Part shown: piece by piece, positions 43,097 to 52,993 of the stretch | How positions within the stretch are numbered: position 1 is the stretch's first letter | How the letters are laid out: each line of letters begins with the position of its first letter | Assembly: GCA_003612585.1 (NCBI GenBank) | Contig: RAZH01000003.1 | Location: 164,968-228,967, forward strand | Direction: 5' to 3' | Length of the DNA: 64,000 nucleotides | Source: a bacterium 1XD42-54 | GTDB taxonomy: Bacteria; Bacillota; Clostridia; Lachnospirales; Lachnospiraceae | The notes under the pieces: model-generated | Database searches by the model: none | The model's input: only the letters and a program-made list of their open reading frames with translations | Told to the model about the DNA's origin: nothing | Program-made: the position numbers and the translations under genes

Positions 43097-44269
43097 ATGG
43101 GATTTACATTCTGGTCATTCCTTGTTGCACTGGCATGGTGCAGTATATTTATTCTCGCTCTGACTCTGTTTCGAAAACACGTTACACTATCCGGGAAGCA
43201 TGGGGCCTTTGCTTTGATTTTGGTGTGCATACTGTGCATTTTACGCATGTTTCTCTCATATGATTTTTCTTTCAGTACGGGAATTCCTATTCGTGGTGTG
43301 TATGCTATATTTTCTGACTTTATGTTAAATACTACATCCACATTTGATTTCTTTGCAATTTCCCCCTGGGAAATGTTTTTAATCATATGGGGACTGGGCG
43401 CTGCCGCAATGCTGTTTCGCTTTTTTATACAGTACCACGCTTACACCAAAAGCCTTCGTCCATTATCTTCCTGCCAGTCAGAGCAGGTGCAAACAGTCTC
43501 CTCGTCGGTTTTACATGACTTCGGAATGAAAATAAATTGCAGTATTCTGTGCATTCCCGAGTTGCACATGCCGGGCGGAATCGGAGTTTTCCACAAAAAA
43601 ATCCTTTTGCCTGATTACAATTACTCAGATGAGGAGCTCTACTTCATACTGGCGCATGAATACTGTCACTTTCGAAACGGTGATCTGCTCCTGAAATATA
43701 TGATTCACATTTGCTGCTGTCTGCTGTGGTGGTTCCCGCCCATACGTCTGCTGCAAAAACAGATCATGCAGGCAACTGAGATCCGATGCGATATGACAGT
43801 TTCCGAACATTTATCCCGGCCATTCAGGATTCGGTATATGGATGTTCTAGTACAAAGTATGAAGCGTGCCAGTCAAAAAGATGGACACAGAACCGATTTG
43901 CCGTATATCATGACATTATCCGAGACTGCATCTAAAAGTACCATGGTCGAACGCTTTAAGATTCTGTCAAAAGCTCCAAAAACTAAAACAGGATCACGCA
44001 ATACGATCCTGTTCGCAATTATTATGTGTATCTTCTTTTTTGCTTCCTATCTGTACCTTCCGCTTCCATCGTATGAAACGCCTATGGAGGAAATCGAAGG
44101 GCATGGAGGCACATACATTGACCCGGAGCTGTCCTGGTTATACATAAAAGATGGAAACTATTACCTGGTAATCAACGGTTCAGATACCGTACAAGTTGAT
44201 GAAACTATAGGACTTCCTGTCTATATAGGAGCCGGTGTACCCATTAAGGAGGACTCTTATGAAAAATAG
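43097..44269 (+). CDS. M56-family (BlaR1-like) membrane metalloprotease without penicillin-binding domain
   Basis: 390 residues. Three membrane segments are in the first 120 residues, the zinc motif HEYCH in ILAHEYCHFRNGD follows, then EIRCDMTVSEHL with a probable zinc-binding Glu. A fourth membrane segment (LFAIIMCIFFFASYLYLPL) comes near residue 315. Only about 70 residues remain outside after it, so the penicillin-sensor domain of true BlaR1 is absent. The protein could sense another external signal and cleave the repressor encoded just before it. Its end overlaps the next gene by 11 bp. Confidence 0.88.
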   Translation: MGFTFWSFLVALAWCSIFILALTLFRKHVTLSGKHGAFALILVCILCILRMFLSYDFSFSTGIPIRGVYAIFSDFMLNTTSTFDFFAISPWEMFLIIWGLGAAAMLFRFFIQYHAYTKSLRPLSSCQSEQVQTVSSSVLHDFGMKINCSILCIPELHMPGGIGVFHKKILLPDYNYSDEELYFILAHEYCHFRNGDLLLKYMIHICCCLLWWFPPIRLLQKQIMQATEIRCDMTVSEHLSRPFRIRYMDVLVQSMKRASQKDGHRTDLPYIMTLSETASKSTMVERFKILSKAPKTKTGSRNTILFAIIMCIFFFASYLYLPLPSYETPMEEIEGHGGTYIDPELSWLYIKDGNYYLVINGSDTVQVDETIGLPVYIGAGVPIKEDSYEK

Positions 44270-44522
44270 AACAACCACAAACAAACTCAAACAGACTGTT
44301 CGTGCATTTGTGCTTGCCGCATCGCTTTTTTCTGCGATTTCTGCTGGAGCGGCACCATTAAAAGCCCAGGTTTTCCACCCAACCTCTGATTCTTCAATAT
44401 CAATACAGGCAACCGACAAAATTGTTATCAAAACACGTTTCTATAATGGGAAACAGCAATACCGCCGCTGGAATGAAACAAAAGCCTGCTGGGTTGACCC
44501 TGACTGGATTGACATAGGTTAA
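44259..44522 (+). CDS. Small secreted protein after the M56 protease
   Basis: 87 residues from the ATG at 44259 (AAGGAGG upstream). It has a signal peptide (KQTVRAFVLAASLFSAISAGA) with likely cleavage near AGAAP or LKAQ. The mature part of about 50 residues has one Cys and is rich in Trp and Lys (YRRWNETKACWVDPDW). Family not recognised. Coupling to the sensor protease suggests a ligand, modulator or effector of the same system. A terminator follows. Confidence 0.75.
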   Translation: MKNRTTTNKLKQTVRAFVLAASLFSAISAGAAPLKAQVFHPTSDSSISIQATDKIVIKTRFYNGKQQYRRWNETKACWVDPDWIDIG

Positions 44523-44561
44523 GTGTATCTCTATAACTAAACAAAAATTAATCTCTGACAT

Positions 44562-44602
44562 AAAAAGTACCGGCTCCATTTTCAAAATGCCCGGTACTTT
44601 TT
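44562..44602. terminator. Shared bidirectional terminator of the BlaI/M56 operon and the trp operon
   Basis: AAAAAGTACCGG and CCGGTACTTTTT form a 12-bp stem with a 17-nt loop, with A/T runs on both sides. It lies between the convergent genes for the small secreted protein and trpA. Confidence 0.88.
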
Positions 44603-44623
44603 CTATCCACAATTTTCTCAAAT

Positions 44624-45397
44624 CTACTGCCGAATCGCCTCTTTCATCCTCCTGACATATTCCCCGATATACTCCGGCGCTTCTTTCCCATGCTCTTCGA
44701 GCAGCCTGACAATCGCAGATCCCACAATCACTCCGTCGGAAAGCCCTGCCATCTGTTTCGCCTGCTCTGGCGTTGAAATGCCGAATCCAATCGCGCAGGG
44801 AACGTCTGTGTTCTGGCGCACCATCTGCACCATGGAAACCAGGTCTGTCTCGATTTCATTTCTTACCCCGGTTACGCCGAGGCTCGATACAAGGTACAAA
44901 AAGCCTTCTGCTTCCCTCGCGATCATTGCAACCCGTCCTTCTGACGTCGGCGCAATCAGGGAAATCAGATCAACGCCATATTTACGGCATTCCGGAAGAA
45001 ATTCCTCACGTTCTTCGAATGGCAGATCCGGAAGGATCAGTCCATCTATCCCAACCTGACTGCACGTAGAAATAAATCGCTCGCTGCCGTAGGAAAATAC
45101 AACGTTCGCATACGTCATAAACACCATCGGGATTTTCACATCACGGCGGAGCTCCCTCACAAAATCAAAAATCCGGTCCGTCGTCACACCGCCTGCAAGC
45201 GCGCGGATATTCGCGGCCTGTATCACCGGGCCTTCCGCTGTGGGGTCTGAAAAGGGAATACCGAGTTCAATCAGGTCTGCCCCGTTTTCCGCTGCTGCAC
45301 GCACGGCTGCTGCCGTTGTCTCAAGATCCGGATCTCCACACGTAATGAATGCGATAAATGCTTTTCCGTTTTTAAATGCTTCTCTGATGTTACTCAT
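44624..45397 (-). CDS. trpA: Tryptophan synthase alpha chain
   Basis: 257 residues from the ATG at 45397 (GGGGAGG upstream). The catalytic acids lie in [17 protein letters not shown], and [11 protein letters not shown] and VIVGSAIV form the phosphate site. It splits indole-3-glycerol phosphate to indole, channelled to TrpB. The start lies 8 bp inside the end of trpB, as expected for coupled subunits. It is the last gene of the operon. Confidence 0.96.
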   Translation of the reverse strand: MSNIREAFKNGKAFIAFITCGDPDLETTAAAVRAAAENGADLIELGIPFSDPTAEGPVIQAANIRALAGGVTTDRIFDFVRELRRDVKIPMVFMTYANVVFSYGSERFISTCSQVGIDGLILPDLPFEEREEFLPECRKYGVDLISLIAPTSEGRVAMIAREAEGFLYLVSSLGVTGVRNEIETDLVSMVQMVRQNTDVPCAIGFGISTPEQAKQMAGLSDGVIVGSAIVRLLEEHGKEAPEYIGEYVRRMKEAIRQ

Positions 45398-46580
45398 GGA
45401 TATCCTCCCCTCTGTAGCGCGCAATGGCCGCACAATCCTTATCTCCTCTTCCTGAAACGGTAATTACAATAATTTTATCCTGCTCCATGGTTGGCGCCAG
45501 CTTTCTCGCATAAGCAACCGCGTGCGCAGACTCGATGGCCGGAATAATCCCTTCTGTCTTTGAAAGATATTCAAAAGCCTCCACCGCCTCATCATCCGTG
45601 ACCGGAACATACTCTGCCCTTCCGATATCGTAAAGGTGGGCGTGCTCCGGACCCACGCCCGGATAGTCTAGCCCTGCGGAAATTGAATAAACCGGGGCAA
45701 TCTGGCCATATTCATCCTGGCAGAAATAGGATTTCATGCCATGGAAAATTCCGAGTTTTCCGGTATTCACGGTAGCTGCCGTCTCCCACGTATCAATCCC
45801 GCGTCCGGCCGCCTCACAGCCGATCAGCCGCACGCCTTCGTCCTCAATAAAATGATAAAAGCTGCCGATTGCATTGGAACCGCCTCCGACGCAGGCCACA
45901 ACGGCATCCGGAAGCCGCCCTTCCTTTTCCAGAATCTGTTCCTTGATCTCTTTTGAGATTACAGCCTGAAAATCGCGCACAATCGTCGGGAACGGGTGTG
46001 GCCCCATCACGGAACCCAGACAATAATGGGTATCTGCAATCCGGTTCGTCCACTCGCGCATTGCCTCTGAAACCGCGTCCTTCAGCGTAGCCGTGCCTGC
46101 CTTTACCGGAACCACCTCTGCGCCCAGAAGACGCATCCGGTATACATTAAGCGCCTGGCGGATTGTATCTTCCTCCCCCATAAACACCACGCATTCCATT
46201 CCCATCAGCGCTGCGGCTGTCGCCGTCGCAACGCCGTGCTGTCCTGCTCCCGTCTCGGCAATCAGTCTCTTTTTTCCCATCTTTTTGGCAAGCAGCGCCT
46301 GGCCGAGCACGTTGTTAATCTTGTGGGCGCCTGTATGGTTCAAATCCTCACGCTTCAGATAAATTTTCGCCCCGCCCAGGTCCTTCGTCATTTTCTCCGC
46401 GTAGTAAAGCCTTGACGGACGGCCTGCATAGTTGTTAAACAGCTCCGTCAGCTCCCGGTTAAACTCCGGGTCCACTTTATACTTATTATATGCCTCTTCC
46501 AGCTCAATCACAGCATTCATCAGCGTCTCCGGAATATACTGCCCCCCGTGAATGCCAAAACGTCCTTTTGGATTTGTCAT
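45390..46580 (-). CDS. trpB: Tryptophan synthase beta chain
   Basis: 396 residues. The PLP lysine is in [11 protein letters not shown], the phosphate-binding loop is [12 protein letters not shown], and [19 protein letters not shown] binds substrate. It joins indole and serine to tryptophan and works as the alpha2-beta2 complex. Its length and N-terminus match the TrpB1 type that pairs with TrpA. It overlaps trpF by 4 bp. Confidence 0.97.
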   Translation of the reverse strand: MTNPKGRFGIHGGQYIPETLMNAVIELEEAYNKYKVDPEFNRELTELFNNYAGRPSRLYYAEKMTKDLGGAKIYLKREDLNHTGAHKINNVLGQALLAKKMGKKRLIAETGAGQHGVATATAAALMGMECVVFMGEEDTIRQALNVYRMRLLGAEVVPVKAGTATLKDAVSEAMREWTNRIADTHYCLGSVMGPHPFPTIVRDFQAVISKEIKEQILEKEGRLPDAVVACVGGGSNAIGSFYHFIEDEGVRLIGCEAAGRGIDTWETAATVNTGKLGIFHGMKSYFCQDEYGQIAPVYSISAGLDYPGVGPEHAHLYDIGRAEYVPVTDDEAVEAFEYLSKTEGIIPAIESAHAVAYARKLAPTMEQDKIIVITVSGRGDKDCAAIARYRGEDIHE

Positions 46581-47200
46581 CTTCTCTCGTCCTTTCCGGC
46601 AGCGGCTCTCACGGCTGCTGCAAACTTTCTCATCTTTTCTCTGTCTTTTACGCCGTTTGTCTCAATCCCTGAACTGACGTCAACCGCATATGGATGCAAA
46701 GCCCGTACCGCTTCCTCTGCATTCTCTGCATTCAGGCCTCCGGCCAGGAAATACGGCCTTTTCACACCTGCAAGCACGTTCCAGTCAAATGTCTGCCCTG
46801 TTCCGCCTCCCGCAGAATCAAATAAAATAAAATCTGCCTGGCTGTTCTTTGCCTTTCTGACTGTTTCCCCGCTGTCTGCGTCAAAGGCCTGTATCACCGG
46901 CTTATCTGTTTTTGCCCTAAGGGCTTCCAGATAGCTCTCATCCTCATTTCCATGCAGCTGTGCTATATCAATCACACCTTCCTGCAACAGCCGCGCTATA
47001 AAATCCGGCTCTTCCTTCACAAACACACCCACTGCAAGGATATCAGGATGTAAAAGAGCTTTCAGGGCCGCCGCCTTTTTTTCATCCACATACCGGCGGC
47101 TCTTCGGAGCAAACACGAAACCGATATAATCCGGCATCAGCTCATTGGCTGCCGCAATATCGCAGGCTCTGGAAAGCCCGCAGAATTTAATCCTTGTCAT
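46577..47200 (-). CDS. trpF: Phosphoribosylanthranilate isomerase
   Basis: 207 residues. The catalytic Cys is in IKFCGL at the N-terminus, the general acid in [12 protein letters not shown], and [10 protein letters not shown] and AVDVSSGIE bind phosphate. It is a separate protein here, not fused to trpC. Both neighbours overlap it by 4 bp. Confidence 0.95.
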   Translation of the reverse strand: MTRIKFCGLSRACDIAAANELMPDYIGFVFAPKSRRYVDEKKAAALKALLHPDILAVGVFVKEEPDFIARLLQEGVIDIAQLHGNEDESYLEALRAKTDKPVIQAFDADSGETVRKAKNSQADFILFDSAGGGTGQTFDWNVLAGVKRPYFLAGGLNAENAEEAVRALHPYAVDVSSGIETNGVKDREKMRKFAAAVRAAAGKDERR

Positions 47201-48012
47201 AACGAATCCTGCCTTTTCCCTCCAGTCCTATCAGGCGCCCCTTTCAGCTCGGCAAGCTTCGCTGCCTTATCCTCTGCCCGCATGAGTGTCTCCCCGATCA
47301 GCACTGCATCCGTACCCGCTTCCCTGAGGGCTCTGATATCGTCTGCATCGCGGATTCCGCTTTCTGACACATAAATCACTTCCGGCGGAATCAGGCTGCG
47401 AAGCCTTCTGCTGTTGTCTGTATTTACCGTAAAATCCCTGAGATTCCGGTTATTGACACCAATTACTCTTGCCCCCGCCCGCACAGCGGTTTCCACCTCC
47501 GTCTCGTCGTGAGCTTCAACCAGAGCAGACAGGCCCAGTTCATCACAGATATGGATATATTCCCGGATCTGCGCCTCCTCAAGAATGGAACAGATCAGCA
47601 GCACTGCCGATGCACCCAGCAGCTTTGCTTCATATATCATATACGAGTCCACCGTAAAATCCTTCCGCAGGCAGGGTATCTGCACCGCCTCTGCAATTTC
47701 CCTCAAATAGGCATCACTCCCCAGAAACCACCGCGGTTCCGTGAGCACGGAAATGCAATCCGCCCCCGCCGCCTCGTACTCCCTGGCAATCGGAAGATAC
47801 GGAAAATTTTCTGCAATGATCCCTTTTGAAGGCGATGCCTTTTTACATTCACAGATAAACGCCATATCCCCCTTCTTCAGAGCACGCTCAAAAGCAAAGT
47901 TCCCGCGTTTCATCGCCATTGCCTGCCTTCGCAGTTCATCCTGCGGTATCTTTTTCTGAGCCAGGGCCACGCGCTCCTTCGCGTGATCTGCAAGCTGATC
48001 CAGTATTGTCAT
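47197..48012 (-). CDS. trpC: Indole-3-glycerol phosphate synthase
   Basis: 271 residues from the ATG at 48012 (AAAGGAGG upstream). FICECKKASPSKG holds the catalytic Lys, LRKDFTVD and VGVNNRNLRDFTV follow, and VSESGI and VLIGETLMR close the barrel. It makes indoleglycerol phosphate from the TrpF product. Confidence 0.96.
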   Translation of the reverse strand: MTILDQLADHAKERVALAQKKIPQDELRRQAMAMKRGNFAFERALKKGDMAFICECKKASPSKGIIAENFPYLPIAREYEAAGADCISVLTEPRWFLGSDAYLREIAEAVQIPCLRKDFTVDSYMIYEAKLLGASAVLLICSILEEAQIREYIHICDELGLSALVEAHDETEVETAVRAGARVIGVNNRNLRDFTVNTDNSRRLRSLIPPEVIYVSESGIRDADDIRALREAGTDAVLIGETLMRAEDKAAKLAELKGAPDRTGGKRQDSL

Positions 48013-48022
48013 AGTTCCTCCT

Positions 48023-49042
48023 TTATTCCCGGTTGCTGACCTCAATGAGTTTTTCCAGCACAGCCGCTGCTTTCCCTGAATCAATCAATTCTCCTGCCAG
48101 CAAAACCCCATCCTTCAGCGTTTCCGCTTTGCCGCACAGATAAAGGGCAGCGCCTGCATTCATCAGCACAGCGTTTCGCCTAGGGCCCTGCTCGCCATTT
48201 AAAACCGAACGCGTAATTCCTGCATTCTCATCCGGCGTACCTCCCACGAGATCTTCTTTGCGGCAGCGTTCGAAACCGAAGTCTTCCGGTGCAATCACAT
48301 AAGACCTGAACCATCCGTCTTTAAATTCACAGATCTTCGTCGGCGCGCTCATTGAGATTTCGTCCAGTTTATCCTGCCCGTATACTACCATTCCCCGCTT
48401 CACGCCAAGATTGATCAACACCTGAGCCAGTGTCTCCACCAGATATTCATCGTACACGCCAAGCAGCTGAATGTCCGGGCTTCCCGGATTTGTCAACGGC
48501 CCCAGGATATTGAACACTGTACGGAAACCGAGTTCTTTCCGGATCGCTCCGACGTATTTCATCGACGTATGATATTTCTGTGCAAAGAAGAAACACATCC
48601 CTGCTTCTTTTAAAAGCTCCACACATTTGTCCGGATCCTGATCAATCTTTACGCCAAGGGCCTCCAGACAGTCTGCTGTTCCGCACTTTGAAGAGGCTGC
48701 CCGGTTCCCGTGCTTTGCCACTTTAATGCCGCCGGCCGCCGCCACAAGAGCTGACGTTGTGGAGATATTAAAGCTGTGCGCATTATCTCCGCCTGTGCCG
48801 ACAATCTCAAACAGCTCCATTCCCGTCTCAACCTTCACTGCATGCGCCCGCATTGCCGCAGCGCATCCTGCAATCTCGTCTGTCGTCTCGGCCCTCGCGC
48901 TCTTTGTCGACAATGCTGCAAGAAATGCTGCATTCTGTGTGGGTGTGGTTTCTCCGCTCATGATTTCATTCATCACACAGTATGCCTCGTCATACGTAAG
49001 GTCTTGCTTATTCACGATTTTTACGATTGCTTCCTTTATCAT
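48023..49042 (-). CDS. trpD: Anthranilate phosphoribosyltransferase
   Basis: 339 residues. The PRPP-binding [17 protein letters not shown] and [21 protein letters not shown] are present, with NILGPLTNP further on. It transfers phosphoribose to anthranilate. It is separate from the glutaminase subunit trpG, which lies 63 bp upstream. Confidence 0.96.
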   Translation of the reverse strand: MIKEAIVKIVNKQDLTYDEAYCVMNEIMSGETTPTQNAAFLAALSTKSARAETTDEIAGCAAAMRAHAVKVETGMELFEIVGTGGDNAHSFNISTTSALVAAAGGIKVAKHGNRAASSKCGTADCLEALGVKIDQDPDKCVELLKEAGMCFFFAQKYHTSMKYVGAIRKELGFRTVFNILGPLTNPGSPDIQLLGVYDEYLVETLAQVLINLGVKRGMVVYGQDKLDEISMSAPTKICEFKDGWFRSYVIAPEDFGFERCRKEDLVGGTPDENAGITRSVLNGEQGPRRNAVLMNAGAALYLCGKAETLKDGVLLAGELIDSGKAAAVLEKLIEVSNRE

Positions 49043-49104
49043 GCCAATGCCCCTTTCTGATCTTGAATAATAGAAAATGATAGAATCGAAATATCAACCA
49101 CGCG

Positions 49105-49686
49105 TCACTTCTTCTGTGATGATAGATTTATAAAATTTTTAAGCATCTGTTTTCCTTCCGGCGTCATAATAGATTCCGGATGAAACTGTACCCCGAAAAT
49201 CGGATATTCCCGGTGCATAACTGCCATCACTTCACCCTCCGGTGTCACGGCTGTCACCTTCAGTTCCTCCGGCAGCGTCGCCGGGTCTACAGCGAGTGAA
49301 TGATACCGCGCTACCAACGGCTCTTCCGGACATCCTGCAAAAAGCGGGCAATCCGGCTTAAAACGAATCCTGGACTGTTTTCCATGCATCAGCCTGCCTG
49401 CATACGTGACTGTAGCGCCAAAGGCCGCACAGATCGCCTGATGGCCCAGGCACACACCCAGAAGCGGAATATTCCTGCCCAGTGCCTTTACCGACTCTAC
49501 AAGAATCCCGGCGTCCTCCGGCCTGCCCGGCCCCGGTGAAAGAATGATGTGATCCGGCTGCAGTGCGGCGATCTCCCGAACCGTCAGTTCATCGTTTCGA
49601 ATCACCCGGATATCCGGATTAATCTCTCCTGCAAGCTGGAACAAATTGTAGGAAAAGCTGTCATAATTATCAATCAGTAAAATCAT
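49105..49686 (-). CDS. trpG: Anthranilate synthase glutamine amidotransferase component
   Basis: 193 residues from the ATG at 49686 (GGGAGG upstream). The class I glutaminase triad is visible: Cys in LLGVCLGHQAI and His-x-Glu in FGVQFHPESI. It feeds ammonia to TrpE. The same subunit can sometimes serve p-aminobenzoate synthesis; the trp operon position makes anthranilate the main use. It overlaps trpE by 4 bp. Confidence 0.96.
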   Translation of the reverse strand: MILLIDNYDSFSYNLFQLAGEINPDIRVIRNDELTVREIAALQPDHIILSPGPGRPEDAGILVESVKALGRNIPLLGVCLGHQAICAAFGATVTYAGRLMHGKQSRIRFKPDCPLFAGCPEEPLVARYHSLAVDPATLPEELKVTAVTPEGEVMAVMHREYPIFGVQFHPESIMTPEGKQMLKNFINLSSQKK

Positions 49687-51149
49687 AGCTCTCCCTCCCC
49701 TGCAAGCTGCAGTGCATACAAAACAGCCTTTGCTTTGTTCATGCATTCCTCAAATTCTTTCTCCGGTACCGAGTCTGCCACAATCCCGGCGCCGCTGCGT
49801 ACAAATACTTTTCCGTTTTTACGGTATGCAATGCGGATTGCAATACACGTATCCATATTTCCGGTAAAGTCAATGTAACCAATCGCTCCGCCATATATCC
49901 CTCGCTTATTCTTTTCCAGTTCCCCGATCAGCTGGCATGCCCGGATCTTCGGCGCTCCGGAAAGCGTGCCGGCCGGAAGCACTGCCTCCACGGCATCCAG
50001 CGCGTCAAACTCTGCCCGAATCTGCCCTCTCACCGTTGAACCGATATGCATCACATGCGAATAGCGTTCAATCGAATGCAATTTTTCCACCTGTACAGAC
50101 CCGAATTCACTGATCTTTCCAAGGTCATTCCGTCCGAGGTCAACCAGCATGTTATGCTCTGCAAGCTCCTTTTCGTCTGAAAGCAGCCCCGCCTCAAGCA
50201 TTCGGTCCTCTTCGTCTGTCTTTCCCCTTGGCCGCGTCCCCGCAAGAGGAAATGTGTGCAGCACTCCGTCCTCCAGTTTCACCAGCGTCTCCGGGGAAGC
50301 GCCTGCTATCTCTACATCCGTCCCGGAAAAATAAAACATATACGGGGAAGGATTCATGGTCCTCAAAATCCGATAGGTATTAAAAAGGCTTCCCTCAAAC
50401 GGTGCGCTCAGACAATTGGAAAGCACAATCTGGAAAATATCTCCCTCCCGGATGTAATGCTTCGCCTTCTCTACCATATCGCAGTACGCCTCTTTTCCAA
50501 ACAGAGGCTTTACCTCCCCCATCAGACGTCCGCCCGGCTCCTTTTTCTTCTGGCCGCTGCGCAGAAGCGTACACAGCTGTTCCAGTTCCATCACAGCTTT
50601 GTGATATCCGGTCTCGGGTTCTTCCAGGGACATATTTACAATCAAAATGATCTTCTGCCGGAAATTGTCAAAAGCAATTACCTTGTCAAACAACATCAGA
50701 TCCATATCTTTAAATGCTTCCGCATCTTCCACATTCCGCTTTACAGACGGCTCACTGTAGCTGAGATAATCATAAGAAAAATATCCCACAAGTCCGCCGG
50801 TAAAAGAGGGAAGATAAGAAAACCGGGGACTTTTGTAATCTTCCAGAAGCTGCCGCAAAAATACAGACGGGTTCTCTGTCCTGATTTTTATACTACCTGC
50901 CTTTATCTCGCCATCCGTACACGTGACCTCAAGCTTTGGATCAAAGCCCATAAACGTATAGCGTCCCCATTTTTCATTTTCTGCAACAGATTCCAGCATA
51001 TAGCAATGGGTTGATACATTTTTCAATATCCGCATCGCCTCTATTGGCGTACAGATATCGGAAAGAATCTCGCAGCTCACCGGTAATACTTTGTAAGATT
51101 CAAGCGCTGCAATCCGCTTTACTTCTTCCAGTTCAGGTAAAATTTTCAT
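49683..51149 (-). CDS. trpE: Anthranilate synthase component I
   Basis: About 488 residues from the ATG at 51149. The chorismate-binding domain has PSPYMFYFSGTDVEIAGASPE, FPLAGTRPRG, and GTLSGAPKIRACQLI. CYMLESVAE near residue 60 resembles the LLES element that binds tryptophan in feedback-inhibited enzymes, so feedback control is likely kept. It is the first gene of the operon behind the T-box leader. Confidence 0.96.
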   Translation of the reverse strand: MKILPELEEVKRIAALESYKVLPVSCEILSDICTPIEAMRILKNVSTHCYMLESVAENEKWGRYTFMGFDPKLEVTCTDGEIKAGSIKIRTENPSVFLRQLLEDYKSPRFSYLPSFTGGLVGYFSYDYLSYSEPSVKRNVEDAEAFKDMDLMLFDKVIAFDNFRQKIILIVNMSLEEPETGYHKAVMELEQLCTLLRSGQKKKEPGGRLMGEVKPLFGKEAYCDMVEKAKHYIREGDIFQIVLSNCLSAPFEGSLFNTYRILRTMNPSPYMFYFSGTDVEIAGASPETLVKLEDGVLHTFPLAGTRPRGKTDEEDRMLEAGLLSDEKELAEHNMLVDLGRNDLGKISEFGSVQVEKLHSIERYSHVMHIGSTVRGQIRAEFDALDAVEAVLPAGTLSGAPKIRACQLIGELEKNKRGIYGGAIGYIDFTGNMDTCIAIRIAYRKNGKVFVRSGAGIVADSVPEKEFEECMNKAKAVLYALQLAGEGEL

Positions 51150-51241
51150 TCCTCTGACCGCTCCCTTCTGCAAATCATAAACGTCTGCCAGAGGTTTTTA
51201 TCGCATGGGAGACGAATATTCCTTTCTTCTCCGTGTGCAAT

Positions 51242-51324
51242 CGAGTAGGGAAGATTTATCTTCCCTTACTCGCCGTGCGGGGCGCATGCCGTGAAACGGC
51301 TAATTTCCATATGCGCCCCTGCAC
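51242..51324. repeat. Compound palindromic element between T-box and trpE
   Basis: Two long hairpins stand side by side. CGAGTAGGGAAGAT pairs with ATCTTCCCTTACTCG (51242-51272, one bulge). GTGCGGGGCGCAT pairs with ATGCGCCCCTGCAC (51275-51324, one bulge) around an inner GCCGTGAAACGGC hairpin. Neither has a T-run. CAATCGAGTAG at its edge recurs at about 37356-37366, next to the broken gene by fic. It looks like a REP/MITE-type intergenic repeat. Confidence 0.5.
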
Positions 51325-51326
51325 AT

Positions 51327-51640
51327 AAAAAAATCCCTGACAGAACAGCTCTCAAAAAAGCTTCTGTCAAGGACGAATAATCTTCATATCCGCGGTGCCA
51401 CCTTGAATTCACGGAACCTCCGTGCCCTTAGCAGGATACCTATATATCCCCGGCAACTGACGTATGCCCAACACGTTGCAGAATACTTTACCAATCCATG
51501 AATTTCTCTTATTTTTCAATCCGGCATTTGTTCTGCACCCTCAGCGGTCCATTTGACAGTCCGTTTCTCACCCGGTTCTCAGCATCCCAGGCTCTCTGTA
51601 AAGTCCTTTACTGCCTTTATCTCCGCTTCAACAGTTTAAA
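51327..51640 (-). promoter_or_regulatory. Tryptophan T-box riboswitch of the trp operon
   Basis: On the minus strand the T-box AAGGTGGCACCGCG binds the NCCA end of uncharged tRNA. Stem I holds the specifier in CAAATGGACC; TGG is the Trp codon, matching the genes downstream. CCTTGACAGAAG pairs with TTCTGTCAGGGA followed by seven T as the terminator (51327-51372). When tRNA-Trp is uncharged, the antiterminator forms and the trp genes are transcribed. Confidence 0.95.
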
Positions 51641-51642
51641 AC

Positions 51643-51671
51643 ATTCTACTATTTCATACCATGTTTGTCAA
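51643..51671 (-). promoter_or_regulatory. Promoter of the trp operon
   Basis: On the minus strand TTGACA, a 17-nt spacer and TAGAAT, a few bases before the T-box. The remaining 51672-51823 stretch before the amidohydrolase shows nothing clear. Confidence 0.88.
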
Positions 51672-51823
51672 GAAAATATATTTAAAATGCACGAAAAAAT
51701 AGTGCAAAACTGCCTCTCTCCATTGCCTGCCGCATTTCGAACCAAACCCTTTTCCGCATAAAATCTTACATTTCGTGCAGACTATTTTCCAAAACAGATC
51801 ATTAGCTGTAAAAAGGAGCTCCT

Positions 51824-52993
51824 ATGTTAATCATCAACGGACGTATTTATACAATGACCAGAGAAAATCCTGTCATAGACTGCGGCTATCTTCGGACAAA
51901 CGGATCTAAAATCACAGAAACAGGGACCATGGACGAACTGCCAAAAGAACTTCTGCATAAATCGTCTCTGATTGATGCAAAAGGTGGCTGGGTGCTTCCA
52001 GGTCTCATTGAAGCGCACTGCCATATCGGTATCACAGAAGAAAAACAGGGGCTCATTGCAGATGACTGCAACGAACAGACGAATCCATCTACTGCGTCAC
52101 TGCGTGCAATTGACGCAGTGAATCCCATGGACCCTGCCTTTCATGATGCCATCTGTGCAGGGATTACCACAGTCATGACAGGGCCAGGAAGCGCAAATGT
52201 AATCGGCGGGCAGTCTGTCCTAATGAAAACCCAGGGACGCTGTGTAGATCAGATGATCCTTCTCGCTCCGGCTGCCATGAAAACAGCGCTCGGAGAAAAT
52301 CCGAAAACTGCTTACGGTGATCAGGGCAGCTTTCCCTCAACACGCATGGGATCTGCCGCCCTGTTGCGCCGGACTCTGTCAAATGCGCGTGCCTATTATG
52401 ATCAGAAGAAGAAACACTGTCTCACAGAAACCGATTTTTCTCTTGAAGCATGGATTCCTGTGCTTGACCGGAAAATTCCCATGAAGGTCCATGTCCACCG
52501 GGCAGACGACATCCTGACCGCCATCCGCATCGCCCGTGAATTCGATCTTGATATCACCATCGACCACGGCACGGAAAGCCACCTGATTGCAGATCTGATC
52601 AAAGACTCCGGTTTTCCTGTCATTGTCGGTCCAGGCCTCACCTCCCGCTCCAAGCTAGAAGTCCGGTACCTTGATTTTAAAACCGCAGGTATTCTGCAGA
52701 AGGCCGGTGTCACGATTGCGCTTACCACCGACCACCCGGTATCGCTCATCCAGTATCTCCCACTCTGCGCCGGTCTTGCCGTAAAAGCAGGCCTCCCACT
52801 GCTGGAAGGCCTGCGCGCTATCACCTCCGGTCCCGCCAAAATCTGCCGCGCCGAAGACCGCATCGGGACACTTGAACCCGGCAAAGACGCCGATATTGCG
52901 ATTTTTTCCGGAAATCCGATGGAGGTTTTCACCAAAACACTGTACACCATCATCGACGGTGCAATTGTCTACCAAAATCAGAATAAGCCCTAA
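51824..52993 (+). CDS. Amidohydrolase-family protein
   Basis: 389 residues. The metal site follows the amidohydrolase pattern: EAHCHIG (HxH), then His residues in KVHVHRADD and ITIDHGTE, and the catalytic Asp in ALTTDHP. The C-terminal LEPGKDADIAIFSGNPMEV is the end of the composite beta domain. It resembles imidazolonepropionase/prolidase-like members; the substrate is unknown. AAAGGAG precedes the ATG. Its stop overlaps the stop of the convergent helD by 4 bp, with no terminator seen. Confidence 0.88.
   Translation: MLIINGRIYTMTRENPVIDCGYLRTNGSKITETGTMDELPKELLHKSSLIDAKGGWVLPGLIEAHCHIGITEEKQGLIADDCNEQTNPSTASLRAIDAVNPMDPAFHDAICAGITTVMTGPGSANVIGGQSVLMKTQGRCVDQMILLAPAAMKTALGENPKTAYGDQGSFPSTRMGSAALLRRTLSNARAYYDQKKKHCLTETDFSLEAWIPVLDRKIPMKVHVHRADDILTAIRIAREFDLDITIDHGTESHLIADLIKDSGFPVIVGPGLTSRSKLEVRYLDFKTAGILQKAGVTIALTTDHPVSLIQYLPLCAGLAVKAGLPLLEGLRAITSGPAKICRAEDRIGTLEPGKDADIAIFSGNPMEVFTKTLYTIIDGAIVYQNQNKP

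Noticed and set aside
42695-44269. BlaI/BlaR1 pair as beta-lactam resistance
   Set aside because: The protease lacks the penicillin-binding sensor domain and there is no beta-lactamase or PBP gene nearby.
51242-51324. Palindromes before trpE as terminators
   Set aside because: No T-run follows either hairpin, and the T-box has its own terminator just upstream.
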